From Candidatus Binatia bacterium (GTDB taxonomy: Bacteria; Desulfobacterota; Binatia; HRBIN30), in NCBI GenBank assembly GCA_036382395.1, contig DASVHW010000238.1, positions 1 through 47,257 of the forward strand: a stretch of 47,257 nucleotides of DNA, written 5' to 3'. The notes below the pieces were generated by a model. That model had not been told where the DNA came from. It saw nothing but the letters and a program-made list of their open reading frames with translations, and made no database searches. Numbering within the stretch: position 1 is the first letter of the stretch; each line of letters opens with the position of its first letter. Positions 26,381 through 34,662 of this stretch are shown here, piece after piece. The position numbers were made by a program, and so were the translations under genes.

Positions 26381-26905
26381 CTACGCCGATGCGCGTTCAA
26401 TAATGTGCAGCGGCACCTCGACCCGCGTCTGGCGCCGTAGCAATTCCATCAACACCCGCACGCGGCCCCGGCCGCAGCCAGGGTTCTCAATGATTCCGAT
26501 CAACCCTTCAAACGGACCGTGCTTGATACGCACCACGTCGCCCTGCTTAAAAACCGGTGCGGCGTAGAGGATGCCTTCCCGCCCAATCCGCGCGTGCAAG
26601 AACTCAATCACCTTATCATCCAACGCGCAGGGCAAGGCCCCGAACCCGATGAACCGGCGCACCCCGGGGGTCCACGCCACGTCAAAATACTGCTCATAGA
26701 GATCAATGCGCACAAAGAGATATCCCGGAAACAACGGGGCGACGGCCGACTTGAGCCCCAACCGCAGGGATTCCACTATCCGGGGCAGAAAGGTATCCAC
26801 GCCGCGCCGCACGAGTTGGTCTTGCGCGAACTGTTCGCGGCGCGCCTTCGTGCTGATCACAAACCACTGTGGATTCACTGGCACGACCTCACCTGCCTCG
26901 CTCAA
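26381..26905 (-). CDS. Specialised NusG paralogue (RfaH/UpxY/LoaP-like antiterminator)
   Basis: A 174-residue two-domain protein. Residues 13-110 form the NGN domain (QWFVISTKARREQFAQDQL...FPGYLFVRID), and the C-terminus is a KOW domain (FKQGDVVRIKHGPFEGLIG). The housekeeping nusG sits with secE and ribosomal genes; this copy lies second in a polysaccharide operon. That is the position used by operon-specific antiterminators such as UpxY and RfaH. It would ride on RNA polymerase and suppress pausing or termination across the long operon. The start overlaps the ExeA-like stop by 4 bases (ATGA). I saw no ops element of the E. coli RfaH type. Confidence 0.9.
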   Translation of the reverse strand: MSEAGEVVPVNPQWFVISTKARREQFAQDQLVRRGVDTFLPRIVESLRLGLKSAVAPLFPGYLFVRIDLYEQYFDVAWTPGVRRFIGFGALPCALDDKVIEFLHARIGREGILYAAPVFKQGDVVRIKHGPFEGLIGIIENPGCGRGRVRVLMELLRRQTRVEVPLHIIERASA

Positions 26906-28947
26906 TCCCCAAGCTGCGCAATCCGCGTATCGTCGCGAAACAGCTTCTGCACCTGTCTCCCGACCCCGGCGATCTCTTCGCGATCCGTGTAGCCGGAAAG
27001 CACGACCCGGAACACCGGCTTCTCAAATCCCATGCTCCCCCCTGAGACATGCGCCTCAAAGCCACGGCTGTGTAGCGCGTTTTGAACCGCCGCTGCCCGG
27101 AAAGCATGAGGCGTCGACAACACGAGCAGGGCGTAATGGCCGGATCCGTCGCGGAAGATCGGAAAACCGTCTCCCAGTTCCGGCAAGTGGATCGTCTGAC
27201 CGACGGTAATCAGGTTGATGTCCCTCAGCTCAGGGTTTGCGAGCTTCAGCAGGTCCAAGACCGTGTAGCTCGCCTGCCCATACTTGCGACGCGCGATACC
27301 CGACACCGAGTCGCCGCTGCGCACAACCACATGTGTCAGCGGCATGCCCTCCAAGCGTGGCTGGCGGCCGACGTCCACCACGCCACCCGAACCGGCAGGA
27401 TCTTCCCGTTCGGCCTCCTTCATTTCCATGGGCACGGATTCGCGCTGCGTCCGGTTGAGCGCAGTCGCCTCTCCCTTCGGCAGCGGCTCGCTCAGTTTCC
27501 CAGTCGAGTGCGCCTGCTCATCCTTTGGCGGATTCAGCGCCACTGGCACCGCTTCCGGCGCCGATACTGGCCGTTCTGACGCGACGTTTGGATGCTCCAC
27601 CTGCGGACCACCGAGTACAACTTCCTGACTTGCCCGCGCGCCATGAACGCTCGCCTCTCCATCGCTCTTCTGCGCGGCATCGGAACCGGGAACAGGCGGA
27701 ACAATCGGGGCACTCCTGCCCTCGCTGGCGCGATCGTCTGGGGTACCCACATCGCCCGCCGTCACCGGTTCTTGAGCGGCGATCGCCTTGGCGGGCGGCG
27801 GCGGCGAAACTCGATTGGCCCGGTCATCGGAAACGGGGGCGGTGTTACCGAAGCTCTCGGCTGGTCGGGCCGCGGGGGCTTCGACCCCCGTACCCTCGGG
27901 CTGCGAGCCCGGCCGGATGACCTCCAGTCTCGGCCGCACAAGCTCCGTCGATACATTCTCTTCTGCTGGCCTGAGCAGCATGGTTCGGCCAACCGAAAGT
28001 AAGCCGACGGCAACCGCTACGATGAGGACACTTATGACGGCCAAGCGAGGCCGCCAGCGGCTTTGTGAGGCGGCGGACGCCACAGGCGACACTGACGGCG
28101 CCGAGGAAGTGTGAACCGGACGCTGCTCCTCCGCCAATGGCTCGTTGGACAGCAGATCAGCAGCCGCTTCGGTGATGATCTCCGCCCCAATCCGCTTCTT
28201 GCCAAGCGCATAGCCGATCACCAACGCATTGTCGCAAGCGACGTTGACCAAACGAGGAATGCCGCGCGAGAAATGGTAAATCTGCTCCTCGGCTTCATGC
28301 GAGAACAGCTTGAGGTCCGGACAGCCAGCTGCCTGCAAGCGATACTGGAGGTATTCCGTTATCTCATCCCTCGACAGCGGCAGCAGCCTGCTATTGATTC
28401 CGATCCGCTGTCGGAGTTGCCGAAGAACCGGGTTACTCAGCTTCTGCCCGAGTTCCGGCTGTCCGGAGAGGACAATCTGCAATATCTTCTCCTTCGCGGT
28501 CTCGAGATTCGACAGCAAGCGGAGGTCCTCCAGCACCGAAAACTCCAGGTCTTGCGCCTCATCAATCAGCAGCGCCACGTTGACCCCAGCCCGCAATTCA
28601 TCGAGGAGGAAGGCGTTGAGTCGCTGCAGCATGTAGAGTTTTTTCCCGTTGTGAACAGGGAGGTCGAATTCGGCGAAGATGTACTCGAGGATTTCCTCGA
28701 AAGTCACATTGGTATTGAAGATGAAGACCGACTTGGTCTTCGCGTCGAGATCCTCGAGCAGTTTGTTCAACAGAGTCGTCTTGCCCGTTCCGGCTTCGCC
28801 GATCAGGGTGATGAAGCCCTTGCGTTGCGTGATCCCGTAATTGAGCGACGCCAGCGCCTCGCGGTATCTGGCGTTGAGGTACAGAAACTTCGGATCGGGC
28901 GTAACGTTGAAGGGGCGTTCGGTCAACTGATAGAAGTCACAGTACAT
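26902..28947 (-). CDS. ExeA-like AAA+ ATPase with LysM and SPOR domains (exosortase-system ATPase type)
   Basis: About 680 residues. The N-terminus MYCDFYQLTERPFNVTPDP is typical of ExeA and the exosortase-associated ATPase. Walker A is GEAGTGKT (50-57) and Walker B ALLIDEAQ (125-132). One membrane helix (about 300-318) leads into a 200-residue Pro/Ala/Glu linker, a LysM domain (about 537-590) and a SPOR domain (about 600-670). The ATPase is thus cytosolic and the tail grips peptidoglycan. The ATG at 28947 is favoured over ATG 28959 because it has GAGG 6 bases upstream, and the sigma-54 promoter would start transcription near 28957. It is the first gene of operon B. Confidence 0.88.
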   Translation of the reverse strand: MYCDFYQLTERPFNVTPDPKFLYLNARYREALASLNYGITQRKGFITLIGEAGTGKTTLLNKLLEDLDAKTKSVFIFNTNVTFEEILEYIFAEFDLPVHNGKKLYMLQRLNAFLLDELRAGVNVALLIDEAQDLEFSVLEDLRLLSNLETAKEKILQIVLSGQPELGQKLSNPVLRQLRQRIGINSRLLPLSRDEITEYLQYRLQAAGCPDLKLFSHEAEEQIYHFSRGIPRLVNVACDNALVIGYALGKKRIGAEIITEAAADLLSNEPLAEEQRPVHTSSAPSVSPVASAASQSRWRPRLAVISVLIVAVAVGLLSVGRTMLLRPAEENVSTELVRPRLEVIRPGSQPEGTGVEAPAARPAESFGNTAPVSDDRANRVSPPPPAKAIAAQEPVTAGDVGTPDDRASEGRSAPIVPPVPGSDAAQKSDGEASVHGARASQEVVLGGPQVEHPNVASERPVSAPEAVPVALNPPKDEQAHSTGKLSEPLPKGEATALNRTQRESVPMEMKEAEREDPAGSGGVVDVGRQPRLEGMPLTHVVVRSGDSVSGIARRKYGQASYTVLDLLKLANPELRDINLITVGQTIHLPELGDGFPIFRDGSGHYALLVLSTPHAFRAAAVQNALHSRGFEAHVSGGSMGFEKPVFRVVLSGYTDREEIAGVGRQVQKLFRDDTRIAQLGD

Positions 28948-28967
28948 TGGACGCCTCATCCTCTAAG

Positions 28968-28983
28968 GGCAACCACCGTGCCA
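28968..28983 (-). promoter_or_regulatory. Sigma-54 (-24/-12) promoter of the polysaccharide operon
   Basis: The minus strand reads TGGCACG-GTGG-TTGCC: all 11 core consensus positions match, with GG and GC separated by exactly 10 bases; only the final W is C. Predicted start is about 12 bases past the GC, near 28957, which leaves a leader of about 10 bases before ATG 28947. Two sigma-54 activator genes lie nearby. By base composition such a match is expected well under once in a window of this size. Confidence 0.8.
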
Positions 28984-29028
28984 CGCACGGGTCGACCCCC
29001 AGGCCCACCCAATGTCGTCCCCCCACTT

Positions 29029-29082
29029 GCATCAGCGCCAGATCAGACGATGAGAAGCGCCGCAAACTCGCAGCAGCGCCAG
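29029..29082 (-). promoter_or_regulatory. Candidate activator-binding repeats upstream of the sigma-54 promoter
   Basis: GCATCAGCGCCAG (29029) and GCAGCAGCGCCAG (29070) match at 12 of 13 positions and start 41 bases apart. A partial copy (AAGCGCCGC, 29055) lies between them. The AGCGCC cores are thus about 22 and 19 bases apart, close to two helical turns. They lie roughly 70-125 bases upstream of the predicted start, where sigma-54 activators usually bind. Confidence 0.5.
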
Positions 29083-29103
29083 TCGGATTCCAAACGGACC
29101 TCA

Positions 29104-30552
29104 TCATTCGTTCCCGGACGATATGCGCGGGCCGCCGCGGCGAAGCTCGCTGGGGCGCAATCCGTGGAGGTGGATCTTGCGGTGCAAAGTGGCCTGGTCG
29201 ATCACGGCATGTCGCGCCGCCGGAGCAATGCTGCCGTGGTATTGCTTCAAGACCCGGGCGAGGTACAGTTGCTCCGCCTTCTTGAGAAACTGCCGCAGCG
29301 ACAACTGGTAATCAGCAAGCTCCGCGGCACCGGAGACTTTCTGTTCCTGACCAGGCACGTCGACCTCGCGTATCGTATCGCCCTTTGCACGAAGGACGGC
29401 GCGTTCCATTACGTTGAGCAGCTCACGTATGTTGCCGGGCCAGCCGTACCCCATAAGCAACGCCAGGGATCGCTCCGAAACGCGGTTGATACCCTTTTCA
29501 CGTGCCATGGCGTTGCTGCGAAGGAAGTCCGCGACAAGCAGGGGCACGTCGGCAGCGCGCTGCCGCAAGGGTGGCAGTTTAACCGGAACGACGTTGATCC
29601 GGTAGTAAAAATCCTCTCGCATGTGCCCCGCCGCCACCGCTTCACTGAGGTCTCTGTTCGTCGCTACGACCACGCGCATGTCAACGCTCACCCGGCGGTT
29701 GCTGCCCAGTCGCTCGATGGCCCGCTCTTCAAGAACCCGCAACAACTTCGCTTGCATCGTCAAGGGGATGCTCTCGACCTCATCCAGGAAAAGCGTGCCC
29801 CCATTCGACAATTCGATCTTGCCGACGTGGTCCTGCATCGCCCCGGTAAAGGCGCCGCGTTCGTAGCCGAAAAGCTCGCTTTCCAGCAGTGATTCAGGGA
29901 CGGCGGCGCAATTGATGGCGACGAACCGTCCCGCCTTGCGCTTCCCCTGGAAATGTATCGCCCGCGCCACCAATTCCTTGCCGGTCCCGGATTCGCCCGA
30001 AATCACGACCGTCACATCGCTATGCGCCAGCGTCTCGATCGTGGAAAACACCTCCATCATCACCGGATCGCGGCTGACCATGTTCGCAAAGGTGTAACGA
30101 TCCGACAGCTGCTTACGTAGATACTCGATTTCATCCAGCAGCCGCCGTCGTTCGAGAACTTTCTGCGTGGCGAGCAGGATGTCGTCGGGCTCAAACGGCT
30201 TGGTGATATAGTCGCAGGCACCGCAGCGCATGGCCTCGACTGCCCCCTTGATGGTACCGTAACCGGTAATCATGATGACATCGACCGACGGCCAGCGCTC
30301 GCGAATCTCGCTGATCAGCGTGATACCATCGCTTCCAGGCATTTTCATATCGACCATCGCCAGGGTGAAATCCGAGGCGCTGAGCTTCTCTAGAGCTTCC
30401 TGCACGTTCGCTGCCGACTCGACGGCGTACGCATGAGTCACGTACAGCCCTTCGAGCTGCCGCCGGATTAGTGGATCGTCGTCCACAACGAGGATGCGCA
30501 CCGGGCCCGCAGCCAATGGCGTTAGAATTGGAGCGGTAGCGCTATCTCCCAC
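29104..30552 (-). CDS. NtrC-family sigma-54-dependent response regulator
   Basis: A 482-residue activator with intact parts. Receiver: ILVVDDDP, phosphoacceptor D68 in MVDMKMPG, K118 in TKPFE. AAA+ domain: Walker A GESGTGKE (186-193), GAFTGA loop at 233-238, LFLDEVES, and arginine finger region LRQRAADVPLL. C-terminal Fis-type HTH, somewhat diverged (AARHAVIDQATLHRKIHLHGL). It resembles the regulator of exosortase-A polysaccharide clusters. Lying directly upstream of the sigma-54 promoter of operon B, it is the prime candidate activator. It starts with GTG at 30552, overlapping the kinase-like gene by 31 bases; GTG 30501 is an alternative start. Confidence 0.9.
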   Translation of the reverse strand: MGDSATAPILTPLAAGPVRILVVDDDPLIRRQLEGLYVTHAYAVESAANVQEALEKLSASDFTLAMVDMKMPGSDGITLISEIRERWPSVDVIMITGYGTIKGAVEAMRCGACDYITKPFEPDDILLATQKVLERRRLLDEIEYLRKQLSDRYTFANMVSRDPVMMEVFSTIETLAHSDVTVVISGESGTGKELVARAIHFQGKRKAGRFVAINCAAVPESLLESELFGYERGAFTGAMQDHVGKIELSNGGTLFLDEVESIPLTMQAKLLRVLEERAIERLGSNRRVSVDMRVVVATNRDLSEAVAAGHMREDFYYRINVVPVKLPPLRQRAADVPLLVADFLRSNAMAREKGINRVSERSLALLMGYGWPGNIRELLNVMERAVLRAKGDTIREVDVPGQEQKVSGAAELADYQLSLRQFLKKAEQLYLARVLKQYHGSIAPAARHAVIDQATLHRKIHLHGLRPSELRRGGPRISSGNE

Positions 30553-31232
30553 GACGTTTCCCCCGAGGTTTGTGGATGTTGTTGCAAGGTCCCACCGTGC
30601 GTCTCAAGGATCTTTTGTGCCACCGCCCACTGCATCTCCGCCTGCGACAGACGTCTTGAATCGAATGGCGCCCGCACACCCACCACGCGAAGGACCAAGG
30701 AGCGGCCCGATCTTCCCTTGGAAGCCGTGAGTTGGATGCGCTCGTTAGGCTCCGGGTTCTCCCCAGCCAGTTGTTTTGCCAACAGACCAAAGGCCCTTGC
30801 CACCTGTCCAGCGTCGACCAACAACTCCCCGTCGAGCCCCTTTCCCTCAATTTCCACGGCGCAGTCAGCCATGGCGCCAATTTGCCGCGCCAGGCTTTCA
30901 GCGACGTCGGCGCTAGCGACACGTTGCAGCGTCAAGGAGAGCGGCGAGAAGTAGTCCATCACCAATTGCAGGAAATCTTCCAGTTGACCGATGCTGCTTC
31001 CAAGGTGATCGGCTCCCGTCGCATCACTGCGGCGCAGCAGTTCGATAAGGTGGTAAATTCGCTGGAACAAATTCCCAAAAGTATGGCCGGCGTGCTCCAC
31101 CACGGCAGGGTGGACGGAAATGAGGCACTCCTCGGCCCGCCCGCCATCGCGCTTCTTCTGATCGAGGGCGACGGTCCCTCGTAACGCACCGCCCACGTCG
31201 CTACCCCGCAACGCCTTGTATACCGAGCACAA
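30522..31232 (-). CDS. Degenerate histidine-kinase-like protein
   Basis: A 236-residue soluble protein. Around H50 the sequence AGHTFGNLFQRIYHLIELL recalls the HDxNNLL-type phosphoacceptor helix of some histidine kinases. The C-terminus MQWAVAQKILETHGGTLQQ...WEIALPL matches the last strand-helix of a HATPase domain. The N-box asparagine is missing (VARAFGLLAKQLAG) and there is no DxGxG, so ATP binding is doubtful. It probably partners the response regulator whose gene overlaps by 31 bases, as a phosphotransfer or sensor-adaptor protein. The start codon is uncertain: TTG at 31232 is the longest choice and has a poorly spaced ribosome site. Confidence 0.6.
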   Translation of the reverse strand: MCSVYKALRGSDVGGALRGTVALDQKKRDGGRAEECLISVHPAVVEHAGHTFGNLFQRIYHLIELLRRSDATGADHLGSSIGQLEDFLQLVMDYFSPLSLTLQRVASADVAESLARQIGAMADCAVEIEGKGLDGELLVDAGQVARAFGLLAKQLAGENPEPNERIQLTASKGRSGRSLVLRVVGVRAPFDSRRLSQAEMQWAVAQKILETHGGTLQQHPQTSGETSWEIALPLQF

Positions 31233-31523
31233 AACCTCTCACGAGCCACCTATCGCTGGCACCATTACCCATTCCTCGCCACTAGCCTTTCGCTTGTACG
31301 CAGCAGTTGCTACTGACCTATTTCATGACGGTTACCACGCCCTGTTAAACTTTTTCAAGCGAATTCTGCGGCTTTCGAGCTCAAGGTCGCGGCCGCAGTG
31401 TGTACCAAATTCAGCAGATGCCAACTTCAGCATTGACTTCTCGACAGAAAAATGAGCAGGTTCAAAAGTCTGTTCTAGCCAGTCGCCGCTTTGGGGGCGA
31501 GGGGAGGGGAAGGAGGCTGCTGA
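31233..31523. other. Divergent intergenic region between regulatory operons
   Basis: About 290 bases between the minus-strand kinase-like gene and the plus-strand chimera gene. It is less GC-rich than its surroundings, as expected for promoters in both directions. I found no convincing sigma-54 site and no open frame that looks coding. An AGGAGG ribosome site at its right end serves the TTG start at 31524. Confidence 0.6.
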
Positions 31524-33311
31524 TTGGAGCGCCCGTGCCTGTGGGTAATCAATAATTCTCCGTCCATTCAGGAGACGATTTCGATCGTACTCGGGGAGGA
31601 CTACCGCGTACGCGCCCTCAGCTGTGAAGAGTATGTGCGCGACCCGTCCAAGGTTCGAGAAGCGGACCTATTGGTGCTGGAAGCGGATGCCCTCCCGCAG
31701 AAGTCAGTCACGCTCCTCCCGCCCGACACCCCCGTACTCTGGCTACTCGGTCCCGGCAGTTCCCTGTCTACGTTTCCCGACCGAGCGGCGGCCCTGCCCT
31801 ATCCTTTCCGGCCTGACGATTTGCGCGCCCGGACGCAGGCGTTGCTGGCACACCGGGCGCAGGTCCCCTCGACGTCGGGGGCTCGATCCAACATCGAGTA
31901 CCCTGTACTGCCAAAGGAAGCCCTGCTGCTCGCTCATCGAGCAGCAGGGACAAGCTTCCCAGTCTTGATTTGCGGGGAGCCTGGGACGGGGAAGGCACGA
32001 CTAGCTCGCGCCATCCACTCGCTCGGGCGCAGCGGCCAGTTTCTGATGCTGTCCGCCAGCAGCTGCACTGCCGCAGCGCTCCAGCAAGTCGGCAGCGTCA
32101 CCCCTGGAAACCTGACGGTGTTCATCGACGAAATCAGCAGCGTGACTGCAGAAGGAACACAGCTCCTGTTCGAGTTGATTGACTGTGGCGGCTTATCCTC
32201 AAACGCTGGCTGGCATGCCGTGCGTCTGATCTGCGCAACGGCGCAGAGCTTCGAAGGTCTCGCGCGAATGCCCGGCTTTAGCCAAGAACTGCTTTACCGT
32301 ATCAGCGTGTTTCCGATCACCCTCCCCCCCCTACGGGAACGGACGTCGGATATTCCCACGCTGGCGGAACATATCGCCACGGAACTGGCCCGAGGGCAGT
32401 CCATTGAGCCCGTGACCTTCACTCAACGCGCCATAGAACGGCTGGTGCGCTACCTGTGGTTCGGAAATTTAGCGGAGTTCGAAACGGTGTTGACCCGTTC
32501 GGTGGTACTCGCTCAACGCCCAACCATCGATGCGGCGGATCTGTTGTTCGGATACGGACGGATTGTGCCCCGCCCAGACGAGGAACCTGCAGCGGCGAAG
32601 GAAGTTGCTCCCGAGGCGGCCACGAGTGGCGCCGTCGACCTGATCATCAACGAGCTGGCTCACGAGTTCAAGAACCCAATGGTGACGATCAAGACAGTGG
32701 CACAACACCTGGAGCGACTGCTAGCGGACGAAACTGGACGCGAGCAAGTCGCCCGACTCACGGGCGAGGCGGTCGACCGCATGGACCGGGCGTTGGAGAA
32801 TCTCCTGCAATTCACGCGATTCCGGGTGCCGGCCCCTGGCGATGTGGCCCTGAACGCCATCCTCTCTCCCTGCCTGACCGAACTCGCTCCCGCCCTCGCG
32901 GAGCGGCGCCTGTTGCTGAACTACCGGCCTGCGGACTCAGTGGCCATTTTCGTCGACGCCGCACAGATTGGATATGCCTTTGATAACCTCTTGCGAGTCA
33001 TTACCCGCGAGCTGCCAGAGGGACAAACGCTTTCCGTGCGCCCCTTAGAAGGAACGGCGGGAGTGACTTTCGAGTTTGGCGGCGCGCGCAACCTCATTGC
33101 AGGCAAGCTTGCACAACTCCTCGACCACGCTCCAGCGGATGCAGCATCGTTGCTGCCTTTGGGCCTAGTATTCGCCAAGACGCTCATCGAACGGAACGGA
33201 GGCCGCATCCAACTAGATAACCTCCGCGACGTCACCGCGATAAGCGTTTGGCTCCCGAGCCGAGAGGAGATCGCACCGAGAAATGGTAAAACGGCGAGTC
33301 TTAATAATTGA
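31524..33311 (+). CDS. Pseudo-receiver / AAA+ / histidine-kinase chimera
   Basis: A 595-residue protein with three parts. (1) Residues 1-115: receiver-like, but the acidic pair is NN (VINNSP), the phosphoacceptor is lost (LEADALP) and the lysine is tyrosine (PYPF). (2) About 125-340: sigma-54-type AAA+ with Walker A GEPGTGKA (K157), Walker B FIDEIS and arginine finger LPPLRERTSDIP, but the segment with GAFTGA is deleted. (3) About 370-590: kinase helices with H380 in ELAHEFKNPM, then a diverged ATPase domain with LGLVFAKTLIERNGGRI. No DNA-binding domain. TTG start with AGGAGG 7 bases upstream. It overlaps the next activator by 29 bases, so it likely controls that protein. Confidence 0.85.
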   Translation: MERPCLWVINNSPSIQETISIVLGEDYRVRALSCEEYVRDPSKVREADLLVLEADALPQKSVTLLPPDTPVLWLLGPGSSLSTFPDRAAALPYPFRPDDLRARTQALLAHRAQVPSTSGARSNIEYPVLPKEALLLAHRAAGTSFPVLICGEPGTGKARLARAIHSLGRSGQFLMLSASSCTAAALQQVGSVTPGNLTVFIDEISSVTAEGTQLLFELIDCGGLSSNAGWHAVRLICATAQSFEGLARMPGFSQELLYRISVFPITLPPLRERTSDIPTLAEHIATELARGQSIEPVTFTQRAIERLVRYLWFGNLAEFETVLTRSVVLAQRPTIDAADLLFGYGRIVPRPDEEPAAAKEVAPEAATSGAVDLIINELAHEFKNPMVTIKTVAQHLERLLADETGREQVARLTGEAVDRMDRALENLLQFTRFRVPAPGDVALNAILSPCLTELAPALAERRLLLNYRPADSVAIFVDAAQIGYAFDNLLRVITRELPEGQTLSVRPLEGTAGVTFEFGGARNLIAGKLAQLLDHAPADAASLLPLGLVFAKTLIERNGGRIQLDNLRDVTAISVWLPSREEIAPRNGKTASLNN

Positions 33312-34662
33312 CGACGAACCTGGCGTCCGCGAATCCCTCCGAATGGTGCTTAAAGAGCGCTTTGAGCCGTTCGCCGTCGCCTCGGGCCAAGACGGGCTTG
33401 ATCTGCTTAGCAGCCAGCCCGTCGACGTTGTGCTCTTGGACATTCTCATGCCGGGACTGGATGGTCTGGAGGTTCTCGAGCGGATCAAGGAACTGAACCT
33501 GCCGGCGCAAGTCGTGATGTTGACCGCCACCAAGACCGTCAAGACCGCGGTAACCGCGATGAAGTTGGGCGCTTTCGACTACGTGACCAAGCCGTTTGAC
33601 GTTGATGAGTTGCTGCTCATCGTTGATCGGGCGGTCGAGTCAGCGGCGCTGGCACGAGAAGTGGACGCGCTCCGCTCCGAGGTGGGGTTGCGATACAGCT
33701 TCGAGAGCATCGTTGGCAATTCCCCGAAACTACAGGCCGTCCTCAAGTCCGTTTCCATGGTGGCACCACTGAAAACCACCGTGCTCATCACCGGGGAGAG
33801 TGGTACCGGCAAAGAGCTGATTGCAAAGGCGCTGCACTACCACAGCCCGCGGGCTCACAAGCCCATGATAACGATCAATTGCGCCGCCATTCCGGAAAAC
33901 CTCTTGGAGAGCGAGCTATTCGGACACGAGCGCGGGGCCTTCACCGATGCCTACGTCAAGAAGGTTGGACAGTTCGAGCTGGCCGATCAAAGCACGTTGT
34001 TCTTGGACGAAATTGGCGAGATGAATCCAGCGACTCAGGCCAAGATCCTGCGGGTCCTCGAACAGTCCGAATTCACCCGCATCGGAGGCACTCAGCCCAC
34101 CCAGGTCGATGTCCGCGTGATCGCGGCGACCAACCGCGATCTGCACCAGGGAATGCGTGATGGTAACTTCCGTCCGGATCTCTACTACCGCTTGAACGTC
34201 GTCTCGGTCCACCTCCCCTCCTTGCGCGAGCGACGCGAGGATCTCGTTCCGCTGGTCCATCACTTCCTCACAACAAAATCACAGGGGCTTGGTTTGCCAG
34301 AAAAATCCTTCACTGCCGAGTCGCTTGACCTCCTGATGCAATACTCCTGGCCGGGCAACGTCCGAGAACTAGAGAATCTTATCGAACGAGCGATGGTTCT
34401 GTCGCAGGGCCTCACCATGACCGCCGACGACCTGCCGCAGTATCTTCGGAACGGGAATGGCCATGAACACCCGGTTCAGCAAAGCGTTCTCCGCGGCGAG
34501 ACCAGGCTGGCCGAAGCCGTTGATCAATTTGAACAGGAATTGATCCGCAACGCCTTGACGCAAGCACAGAACAATCAAACCCGCGCCGCCGAGATCCTCG
34601 GCACCACCCGGCGCATTCTGAAGTATAAAATGGATAAGCTCCGCATCGTCGCTCTGGAGTAG
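33283..34662 (+). CDS. NtrC-family sigma-54 activator with GAFTDA loop
   Basis: A 459-residue response regulator. Receiver: VLIIDDEP, D53 in LLDILMPG, K in TKPFD. AAA+: Walker A GESGTGKE, sigma-54 contact loop at residues 218-223 reads GAFTDA in place of GAFTGA, LFLDEIGE, R-finger region LRERREDLVPL, and WPGNVRELENL. The C-terminal Fis-type HTH is clear (NQTRAAEILGTTRRILKYKMDKL). It starts at ATG 33283 inside the end of the chimera gene, so the two are translationally linked. It is the second activator of the island and could act at the same or at other sigma-54 promoters. Confidence 0.9.
   Translation: MVKRRVLIIDDEPGVRESLRMVLKERFEPFAVASGQDGLDLLSSQPVDVVLLDILMPGLDGLEVLERIKELNLPAQVVMLTATKTVKTAVTAMKLGAFDYVTKPFDVDELLLIVDRAVESAALAREVDALRSEVGLRYSFESIVGNSPKLQAVLKSVSMVAPLKTTVLITGESGTGKELIAKALHYHSPRAHKPMITINCAAIPENLLESELFGHERGAFTDAYVKKVGQFELADQSTLFLDEIGEMNPATQAKILRVLEQSEFTRIGGTQPTQVDVRVIAATNRDLHQGMRDGNFRPDLYYRLNVVSVHLPSLRERREDLVPLVHHFLTTKSQGLGLPEKSFTAESLDLLMQYSWPGNVRELENLIERAMVLSQGLTMTADDLPQYLRNGNGHEHPVQQSVLRGETRLAEAVDQFEQELIRNALTQAQNNQTRAAEILGTTRRILKYKMDKLRIVALE

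Noticed and set aside
28111-29892. A long plus-strand open frame opposite the ExeA-like and regulator genes
   Set aside because: It spans two well-supported minus-strand genes and the sigma-54 promoter, and its translation has no known features.
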